Shown: positions 1 to 11,150 of the stretch, piece by piece
Layout of the letters: each line of letters starts with the position of its first letter
Position numbering within the stretch: the stretch's first letter is position 1
NCBI GenBank assembly: GCA_012295275.1
Contig: CM022678.1
Span: 13,280,617-13,344,616, forward strand
DNA length: 64,000 nt
Direction of reading: 5' to 3'
DNA from: Chrysomallon squamiferum
Taxonomy: Eukaryota; Mollusca; Gastropoda; Neomphalida; Peltospiridae
Position numbers and translations under genes: made by a program
The notes under the pieces: model-generated
The model's database searches: none
Seen by the model: the letters and a program-made list of their open reading frames with translations, nothing else
Told to the model about the DNA's origin: nothing

Positions 1-406
1 CATACAAATTTACATGGACAAATATTAAAAATGAAAGTATCCAGTATTAAAAATGCTGTACCACATCAGAAACTCATACCATTAACCCCAAAGTAAAACT
101 GAGCTATCATCCTGGACAACCTGTTGGTATTTGTGTTGATGATCAAACAACTTTCTCTACCTACTTCTAGATATCTACACTCTTCAGTCAACACAAAAAA
201 CACAAACATCACACACACACGGCTGAGGGCAACAATTTTAAGAAGATCAATGGGTTTTTTATCTTCTTAAACTGGATTAAAAACTTCATTCTGTAAACAT
301 TTTAAAAACTGTCTTTACTGTGAATTTTTTACTTTATTAATTTATCTAAGTACTTATTTCATCTTCCAAAAATACAAGCACACATGTTCAGACACACAGA
401 CACAAA

Positions 407-446
<40 letters not shown>

Positions 447-729
447 GACTCACATGCATCAAACATTCTGTTATCAAATACAGTAATTCTAAATTATATA
501 AACTCAGTTCATATATGTAATTTATATAATTATTATAAAATATAATCTCTTTTCAGAAACCTGACAATATAACAACTTACGTATTAAAGGTCAGAATTAA
601 ACACATTAAAATGACACACACACACATTCAAGTCATGTTTAAAACAATGTCTCATCTGAATTCAAGTGGTCATATTACTGAATTCAGTAACATTCTGTAA
701 ACATTTTAAAACAGGATATTTTAACAACA

Positions 730-1025
730 AATCAGTTTGACATATACATGCATACATATGTCATCACACACACACACACACTTGCATACCCAGACAGATA
801 GATAAATGAAGGCAGAAAGTAAGAAAATTACTGATACCTGTTTACAAAATACATGAGCAAACAGATATCACACATCTAAATAAAATGTGTTTAATTTATA
901 AATACATACAATTTAAATTAAAATATACAGTCATGACAATAATAAACAAATAAATAAATAAATAAATACATAAAGTGGATTAATAACATGAATTCCTAAT
1001 TTACATTAACATATAATAAAATACT

Positions 1026-1058
<33 letters not shown>

Positions 1059-1568
1059 TTTTTTCAAAAACTATTTTCTTCTCAACATTTATTTACACTG
1101 AAAAATAAAAAATAAAACGTGACACTTGCTATAAACCTATCATGCAATGTGGAGAATATAAATATTTCAATTTTCAATACATGGTAACAACTTTCCAGTA
1201 AATAATTATCTAAGCAGAACACTAGTTCAAAACTAATAAAAATAATAATGTAGTATAAAACATGTGGAAATTGCTGAAAAATGTAAATAATAAAAATAAT
1301 AATGGTGTACTATAAAACATGTGGAAATTGCTGAAAAATGTAAATAATAAAAATAATAATGTAGTATAAAACATGTGGAAATTGCTGAAAAATGTAAATA
1401 ATAAAAATAATAATGGTGTACTATAAAAGGTGAAAATTGCTGAAAATAAATATAAATAAAAAATAAAATAACACAGGTGAAGGGTTTAGTTTTGAAGGGG
1501 AGGTGTATATATGATGCTGTGTATCAGACACACAGTTGCTAAGCTGATGTTATTGTTGTTGTCATGAT
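730..1568. repeat. Left arm of a large imperfect inverted repeat (CAP intron)
   Basis: This segment matches the reverse complement of about 3655-4310. A near-identical core of about 50 bp reads gttttgaactagtgttctgc on the reverse strand (around 1187-1241), versus the plus strand at 3881-3934. Further matching blocks include the ACACAGGTGAAGGGTTT and GCTGTGTATCAGACACACAG regions (near 1470-1540 versus 3670-3745) and GATACCTGTTTACAAAAT (near 833 versus 4246-4260). The left arm is longer because of an internal tandem expansion. Confidence 0.75.
1250..1475. repeat. 54-57-bp tandem repeat, four copies
   Basis: Four consecutive copies share ATGTGGAAATTGCTGAAAAA and an AATAATAAAAATAATAATG tail. Copies alternate between a TAGTATAAAA and a GTGTACTATAAAA junction, implying duplication in pairs. 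The last copy is diverged. The opposite arm at 3790-3890 has only about one and a half copies, so this is an expansion within the inverted repeat. Confidence 0.85.
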
Positions 1569-1661
1569 GGTAATGATGGTGTTCTTGATGAATATATTTT
1601 TACTGATAACGATGATCAAGATTACTGTTATTATAATTTGTACTGTTGTTATTATTACTGG

Positions 1662-1692
<31 letters not shown>

Positions 1693-1720
1693 AATGAATA
1701 TTATTATTATTATTATTACT

Positions 1721-1761
<41 letters not shown>

Positions 1762-3052
1762 CTAGTTCTTCCAGAAACATAGCTTTACTTATTTATTAAC
1801 GTTACCATTAATGAAATATTTATTAATTATGCTTATTTTTATATAACACACTATTATTTATTTATTTATTTATTAACAAGTAATTTAACAATTTATTTAG
1901 AAACTATTTTTGACAGATGAACAAAAAAGATGCTTACAGCACTGTTAGACAAAGAAGGAAATCCTATATTGTGAAACTAACAGGAAATGCAGGCTATAAT
2001 CTGCACTTTCTACCCTTCACTCTGACCTTTGACTTATCTTTTGATTTTTATCATTCATGTCTGTGTATGTATGTTTGATCACCAACTTAAACAACTAAAA
2101 CTAAAATATATCACTAGATAGACAGATATAAATATATTTCACACATGCACACACACACTCACACACACACACTCTACTCAGACAGACACACCAAATCATG
2201 ATACACTACATTCACACATCATTCAACAATATACATTTGTATCACACATCAGTGTAAACTGTAGAACAACAAAGAAAGAAACAAGTAAAGAAAACATTTA
2301 TTCTATTATTAAAAAGTTACTCCTTACAAACCTAAATAAATTTAATATTGGTTTATCCAAAATTTCATTCACAGACTCTAAACTGAAGTTTGAGAGATGC
2401 TAAACAAAGTGCTATCAGAAGTGAAGAGTGGTGTTAGATAAACATCTAGTTACATTTTAAACACTGCGACACAAAGTGTGTATTAGTCACAGATTGATAA
2501 CTGTGTAAATCATACTTACTAACACTAGAAATCTCATCATAAGTAGATTCACCTTCTGAAAACATTGTCTACACAGTGAATACAAGGAAAACAATCTATA
2601 AACATGTACATTAAAACTCAGTCAACACATACACACAGTGAAGTACAAGTCTACAGTGCAAAGACAATACACAATGTTGAGTACTTTTCTTTCTATCCCT
2701 TCACTTCTTCCCTGCCACCCTTCTTTTCTGTCTTTCTTTTTCCATCTTTCCATTTACCATTCAGTTTCTATCTTACTCTATGCCTGCACACATATACACA
2801 TATACACACACAACTCTAGTAATCCATGTCTGATATATTCATATTTCTAGACAGCGATCTCTAAGTTTGAATAACACTGTAAAAGCTGATATTGTCACTT
2901 TCTTTGTTCTATTTTGTTCAAGTTGTACAAAAGATTAAACTATTTTACACCTACATAACACATTCATACAGTTTAGAAAACTATTTTAGAAATTCTTTTA
3001 AAATTACATTAGTTACTGAACTCTTAGTAGTAATGCAGCAGTTATAATAATA

Positions 3053-3085
<33 letters not shown>

Positions 3086-3440
3086 ATGTTAATTATGATA
3101 ATGATGATAATAATAATAATGACTTTCATAACAATAATAATGAATAATAATAATTATGATAAGATAATGATGATGTAAATAGTGAAAATGATAATTAAAT
3201 AAAAATAAAGATAATGATAACAGTGATAATTATATAAAGATGATAATGATGATAATCAGTGTAATTTTCATAATGTGATCACAAGGTAATGCTCATAATT
3301 ATAGTAATAAATAGTAATAAATGATAGTAATAAATACATATTTTTTGTTTTATATACCACTAAAATAAAGAAATGTTAAAATAAAAACTCTAAACCAAGT
3401 ACAGCTACAACAGAAAAGAAACTGATTCACTGACACTTAC

Positions 3441-3615
3441 CCTTTGTAATGTCTGTCCCTTTATTAATCGAGTCAAACAAGGCACTGCGGTCCCCATCTC
3501 CTGAACTAGAAACAGCAGAGTCCATCTGGGGTGGTGGTACGGGTGGGGGTGGACCTGGAGGGGGTGGAGGTGCTGATCCAGTAGAAGCTGCTGGGACAGA
3601 ACTCGCTTCACCACC
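3441..3615 (-). CDS. CAP: CAP exon 9, proline-rich P1 segment
   Basis: Enters in phase 0 and exits in phase 1. After a Ser/Ala lead it encodes a run of prolines split by glycine and valine, a profilin-binding-like polyproline segment. It then encodes [20 protein letters not shown]. The RSALF..IN.G block is the conserved entry to the CAP middle region. The GTAAGT donor continues toward exons outside the window. The exon lies in the loop of a large inverted repeat. Confidence 0.93.
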
Positions 3616-4689
3616 CTGGGAAACAAAAATTGTAACTGATCATCACCAGTAATAATAACAACAACATCAGCTTATCCACTGTGTATCTGATACACAGCAT
3701 CACACACTCACCTCCACTTTCAAACAAAACCCTTCACCTGCGTTATTTTATAGTTTTTATTTACTTATATTTTCAACAATTTTCACAAGTTTAACAGTAC
3801 ACCATTATTATTTTTATTATTTATTTTTGTTTTCAGCAATGTTCTCATGCTTTTATACTACATTATTATTTTTATTAGTTTTGAACTAGTGTTCTGCATA
3901 GATAATTATTTACTGGAAAGTTGTTACCACTGAAATATTTATATTCTCCACACTGCATGATAGATTTATAGCAATTGTAAAATTTTGTATTTTTATTATT
4001 TCAGTGTATAAATAATGTTGAGAAGCAGTTTATAAAAAAGTATTATTAGTTTTATTATATTTTACATTATTATTACTCTATTTTATGATTTCTTAATACA
4101 AATTATGTATTTGTATTATTAAGCAACTTTTTATGTGTTTATTATTTATTATTTATTTATTTACTTGTCAAGACACTGTGCTTAAATAAATTGCATATAT
4201 TTATACATTTTATTAAATGTGTGATATCTGTCAGTGCTTATATTTTGTACACAGGTATCAGTAATTTACTTACTTTCATTTATCTGTCTATCTATATATT
4301 ATATGCACACACATACAAAGTAAGAAGTACTATAAGCGGTTTAGAAGTATTGTAAACTCTAGCTGTTCTGTTTGAGAACATATATATATAGAGAGAGAGA
4401 GAATGAAATATATATATTAAATGCTTGTGTGTGTGTGTGTGTGTGTGTGTTTTATTAGTGACTTGAAGGACAAGGGACATGACTCTTTTCTGATTGTGAA
4501 ATCACTTTTTTCTGAGGGAGACAAGCTGGTACTGACCTGTGGATTCCATGTAACTCCAGTTGTGTGATGTTCTTTAATGTAAGCCTGCAAGCTCTGAATT
4601 GTCTGATTCCAGGCTTTTGTCCATTCCACATGTTTTGGATCTCTGAAAAAAATAAAAATAATAAATAAGTAAGTAAGTAAGTAAGCAAG

Positions 4690-4740
<51 letters not shown>

Positions 4741-7700
4741 AAAATAAAAAAAAAATAATGAATTAATTAAATAATTAAATAAACAATTCTTTTAAAAGAT
4801 AAATAACTAGAAATGCATAATATATCAACTCTACGTTTTAGATCTGAAAATTAAATTAAAATTTTTTTTTTTTTAAAAGATGATAATAATAAGTAATTGA
4901 AAATGCATTATATTATTCAGCTATTTATTCATACTATGAAATGTACATTTAATGGGCATCATAGATGATATGAATATAGCTTAAATTATATTCACAGTAT
5001 CTTCAAAGAATATTTTTGGTTAACTATTAAAGAAGTACAATATCAACAAAAGAATACTTTTTAAAAATATCTGGGCATCTTAATTTTTCTACGATTGTGA
5101 CATCAGATGACTGGGTTCCTTAATTTTTAAATTACAATGAAAGTGTTATATTGCTAATATAAGATTTAAAATTCAGGTTACATCATTCATAACAGAATTT
5201 GTTAACTAGTTAACTTACGACTCCTTGTAATCTTTGAGAACCCTGTTAGTGTAGAATGTCCCCGAATCCAGCATCTCCTTCACGAAGGGGCCAGGTGCAG
5301 GAGACTGTGAGAGAAAACAGAGATGGAAGATAAATATTATTGTTTTATGACACGAGTAAGGACAAATTTGTAATAAGAAATTCATAAAAAGTCTCACCAC
5401 AGCAACCCATCCAAGACAGCCAATGGACTCACTGATGGCTGACAAATGATTGAAAAACTTGTTTCCTCTGTTCTTCTCTCGCAGATCCTCAATAAACAAA
5501 CAAAACAAAAATGTAAAAAGAAAAAAAATTAATTCCTTAAAATCAGCAGAAATTTAAAAAAATAAAGTATGTAAAACCTGATCAAAAAGAAAAGTTTATC
5601 TTGGAAATGAAGAACTATTTTCCATTATTAAATCAATTTATTAATAACAAACTATAATGTCAAATACCTGGAAATATTGGATTTTTATATACAAAGATTT
5701 CATTCAAACTTGTTATCTCAACTAGGTAACTAGAATCTCAAAGATTTACCTGGATTTGTTAGATTATTATTTACAAAGATTATCATTCAAATTTGTTAAC
5801 TCAGGTAGGTTTATCAAACACTTACTTGGATTTCTTGGATTTTCGTTGAAGTTGGTTGCAACAGTTTAATGAGAGCATCCTAAAATTAAAAAGTACTTAC
5901 AGATAAAAAAAAAAGATATTATTCTAATGTACACATTAAATTTAATCCTGAAATGTAGGTGATACTAACAAATAAAATAAATTTTGTTTCTAGCGAGTTC
6001 TTGGATAAAATAAGGTAGTTAATAAAATAAGTGACTCTTGAAAAAGTTTGACTCTTTCTCACTGACATTTTCATTGCTAGAGATTCTATAATGATTAATG
6101 AAAAGACATTGTATAATAATTATTAAGAACAATAATTCTGAGCTGCATTAAATGAATGGGTTTTTAAAATAAATATGTAACTCCACAGCCATTGGCTACC
6201 ATCTTCATTACGTAAAGTTACTCTTCTAACTAGATAAAAGACAATTCAAACTAAAATCCTATAATCTGATTGGCCAGATGATTGAAGTATGATGTAAGAT
6301 TAAACCTGATTGGCTATTTACCTGATTAGGTTGTTTACTTTTTGAGGCGACAGTAAGAAAATCTTTCTGAGCCTGGAAAGCCTGCTGCACCAGTTGACTC
6401 TGCAAATAAACTGAATGTGTAAATATACTCACAGTATATAAATATACGCAGTATGTAAATACACTCCAGTATGTAAATATACACAGTATATAAATATACA
6501 CAGTATGTAAATATACTCACAGTATGTAAACACACTCACAGAATGTAAACACACTCACAGAATGTAAACACACTCACAGTATGTAAATATACTCGCAGTA
6601 TGTAAATACTCACAGTATGTAAATATACTCACAGTATGTAAATACACTCACAGTACGTAAATACAGTCACAGTATGTAAATATTCTCACAGTATGTAAAT
6701 ACACACAATATGTAAATACACACAATATGTAAATAACCAGAGTACATAAATACACAGTATGTAAATACACACAGTATGTAAATACACTGTATGTAAATAC
6801 ACACAATATGTAAATAACCAGAGTATGTAAATACACACAATATGTAAATACACTGTATGTAAATACACACAATATGTAAATAACCAGAGTATGTAAATAC
6901 ACACAATATGTAAATAACCAGAGTACGTAAATACACACAATATGTAAATACACTGTATGTAAATACACAATATGTAAATACACACAATATGTAAATACAC
7001 TGTATGTAAATACACAATATGTAAAAATACACAATATGTAAATACACACAATATGTAAATACACAGTATGTAAATACACAGTATGTAAATACACACAATA
7101 TGTAAATACAAACACTTTCTGTAGCCAGTCAACTGATAACTAAGATATAGATGTTTGAATGCTTGCATCAATAACTTTTAGCCATGCACTGAAGATTTAC
7201 AAAATAATACCACTGTGTAGCCATACTGTATGTCTAAACCAGTGTGTGTGAATTTCTGTTTTCCCACACTAACCTGTGTCTTCACCAAGTCACCAATTTC
7301 ATTGCTCAGAGAAATGTATTTGGCAAATGGACCATTAAGAATTTCTACATATGCTTCCACAAATGGAGATACTTGTACAGCTTCTGAAATAATTAGTATC
7401 AAATATTTTCATGCTCAATTCAACAGAATATTTAATTGATTCAAGAATAATAAATAAATAAATAAAATTCTCTGCAATATTAAAATCCACCCTTTGTAAG
7501 TAACAACTATTCAGCTGTGTAAAACAAACAATAATGCAGATCTTTTGTATCCTAAAACAGTACTACATATTATCTCAGTATCTCGTTTACTCCAGAAAAC
7601 AAAAAAGAAAATATTCACACTGTCTGTAGAACTAAACAACATACATATTTTAATATCTGTTATAACATGAACTAGACTCCTATAGTGAAAGATATGAACA

Positions 7701-9230
7701 GTACCCTAGCAACGACAGTTTTAAATAAATAAAATATTTAAAGATAATCTCTCAGCTGCTTTCTTTCTACTCTATCAACTTGTTAGCTCTATAAAACAAA
7801 ATAAAAACACTAATTCACAGCAGCTCTAGTACGAAACAATATATGTTATAATACGAGGCACTGACAGCAACAAACTGAACACTAGGAGTTTTAGATAAAT
7901 AAAATCTCTCACCTGGTTTCTTTCCGCTCTGTCGACTGGCCAGGGACTCGAGTCTGGCTGCAACGTTCTCCAGTCTGGAGACGGCGCTGCTCAGTGTTTC
8001 AGACGACATGTTATCTACCTGGGACAACACTTTCGACACCTCTGCTAGAGCCTTCTGTAGATCGTCTGCACTCAACTTGCTCTCCTTGCTCTCCAGCTCT
8101 TCCTGGTAAAACACAAATATCCACTCACCATTAGTTTTAGAGCAATCAAAAAATCTGTCAGAACTTCAGTAAAATTACTGAAACACTTTTATTTGAATTA
8201 AAACTAGTAACAGCACTTTTCACTGAAATGAAAACATAAAAACACTCACCTTTCAGAGCAAATAAAAATAATTCTGTCAAAACTTTAACTTAATTGAATC
8301 AATGTTATTTAAATTAAAATCATTAATAGAAGTATCCGATGAAATGAAAACACATCGCGTAAACAAAACTACATCCTAGAATAACAATTTTAAGTTTTAC
8401 CGTAAATGAAATCACATTCAGGAATAAAACATTTCATGAAGAAAGCTAAGTCATAAACAATTTCTTTTGTTGGATAAAGTAGCTTTTATTTTTGCATTAA
8501 ATAAAATCTGACTGTGAAAAAAAAAAAAAATTAATCGAGTTTTACAGTATATGAAATCACCTTCATGATAAAAACATTTAAGAATTAGTTCTACACTAAA
8601 AGGAAACTAAATCTAATAAAATTCAAATACTGTAAATAAAAATAAATCTGATAAAATATTGTTTTAACAGTTTTACATTCAATAAAACTGCAAGGATAAA
8701 ACGTAAAAAGCTAATTCTCACAAAATTCAGGTACTGAAAATAAAAAAATGATAAAGTAGTCAGATTTTTGCATTAAATAAGATCTGATTCTGATAAAAAC
8801 ATTTTGGTATGAGACATACATCAAAAGAATGCTATATCTGATAAAATTCAGTTACTGAAAATAAAAAAATAACATCTGATAAAATATTGAGCTCTAGTTA
8901 AACAGTAAATAAATCTGATTTTAATTGATTTTTAATTAAAATTTTCTTTAAATAAAAGCCCATTCTGATGAACTATTGATTTAAACAGTTTAAAGTGACA
9001 TAATAAATGACAATAATAAAATATTTCATTTGAGAATCAGTTTTTCAGTTTTGTGAGAAGAAAAGTCATGGAATACTCTAGAAACTTTATTTAGTTCAAT
9101 TATTTCTTACATTTTATATTTAAAAATGATGATAAAACCTGTAATAATATTAACTTTAAAAAATTCTAAATATGAATAAACTTGTTTATTTTCTGCCAAT
9201 AAAAAAATAAATTATTTAACAACCATATCC

Positions 9231-9268
<38 letters not shown>

Positions 9269-11056
9269 ATTAACAATTATTAATAAAATAAAATACTGTT
9301 AGATCCTTATTTACTCACATACAAAAGAAAAAAAATAACAACATTCAAAAACATAGGTTTTTTCCCCTCTGATTAATAAAAATGTTAAACCTTATTGCAT
9401 GAAGAAAATAATTTAAAGCTTAAAGACAAATGTAATACAAAAATAATAACATATAATAAAACTTTGTTATTCATTCACTTAAAAAAAAAAAAAAAAAAAA
9501 AAAAACATAGAAATAACAACAATAATATAGAAAACACCAAGTTCAGTTTTTATAAACACAGTTTTTAGTTTTCAATAAACGTTTTCACATCAGCAGCTCG
9601 GTATGTCATTCTGATATTTTTATATGCATTATCTGGCAATTTAATAAAATAATTGTAAATGAATGTCAACTATTATTATTATTATTAAATTATTATTGTT
9701 CTTTGTGATAAAACTTTAAAAAAAACATAGAAATTCTACTGCACATAAATTCTATGTATATAAAATAAAGGTAGGTGACTGTCAGTTTTTATTGTTACTA
9801 TTATTATTATTACTGTTGTTGTTGTTGTTCCATTTTATTATTATTATTATTATTCAAAGCATTGAAACTGCAACCTAGAATTTTACTTTATATAAATTCT
9901 TTTTAATAATTAGCTTTAAATACATCATTAAATTTGTTCTGTTCTTTAAAGAAAATCTATTTGTAACAATTAGTTTTACATTTATTATTTGTTTTTTTTC
10001 TCTCTCTCATTAAATACTTTTAAATACAATTCTTTTTCTTTCTTTCATCTGAATTATTTATATGTATATGTCTGTATGTGTTTGTCTATCTGCATATGTG
10101 CCCAGAGTATTTTTTGCATCTGTTTTCTCAAAGTACATGTTCACTAAAATGTATATATTTGTACAAATGGTATGTATCACACAATAATTCATTTGGACTT
10201 TGTATATGTTGTATGTGTTTGTGTGTGTGTGTGTGTGCATCTGTATGTATGATCTGTGTGTTTGTGTGTTTGTGTATGTATTTATGTGTTTGTGTATGAG
10301 TGTGTGTGTTTGAATATGGGTTTAAATCCAGGTGTATGTATATAGATGTATTCTGAAAAGAAAAACACAAACTTATTTCCATTACAAAATAAAAACTGCT
10401 ACAGTTGGCTGCAGATATTTTAAATATCAACAGAACATCACATAATGTGCTAATAGAATTCACATTTTGTTAACTCAAACATTTCAGTTTAAACAAGAAA
10501 AAAAGAAAAAGGAAAATGGCACACCTACAGTGTAAATCACTACCCATACTCATTGAAAATCCAGTTACAAAAAAGAAACTGACAAAAAGAATTAGCTAAG
10601 TTCAAATTTCCCCAATCTACTGTACAAGCTGTCTGCATAGTTAAATTAATAATAATAATAATAATAATAATAACGACAACAACAGTAATAACAGTAATAA
10701 TAAAATAATAATTAATTAAGAAGAAAATAAAGAAGAAAAAAGTAAGAAAGAAAAACAGAAAAAAAAAAAGGAAAAAAAAAAATATATATATATATAAAAT
10801 AATATGAATTTTACTTAAATAGTATACAGAATGTCATTAAATATTTTACTGCAATACTTTATGTGCTTAACACAGAGATAGAGATTCTGACTGAGTTTAA
10901 TTATTTTTTTACATTAATAATTAAATACAGCTAATGTTTATATACACTAAACCTGTAAGAACTTAACTATAAAATATAAAAATAAAAGTTTAAATGAAAA
11001 TTGCTGTGTATATTCAGAATGCTTAAGCTGGTTGTATGCTGTTTATCTGCATTTTA

Positions 11057-11150
<94 letters not shown>

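Larger units (their letters stand above)
408..1760. repeat. Microsatellite cluster (CA, AAT, ATG, ATT)
   Basis: Simple repeats include CA at 408-444, TAA at 1027-1057, ATG/GAT at 1662-1691 and ATT at about 1699-1760. All are in the CAP intron toward the left edge. No coding exon was recognised between 1 and 3440; the rest is AT-rich intron. Confidence 0.85.

Noticed and set aside
6648-7171. Overlapping 140-160-residue Cys/Tyr-rich open frames on the minus strand
   Set aside because: All three frames are open because the tandem unit has no stops. The sequence is intronic repeat inside CAP, with no start context or domain.
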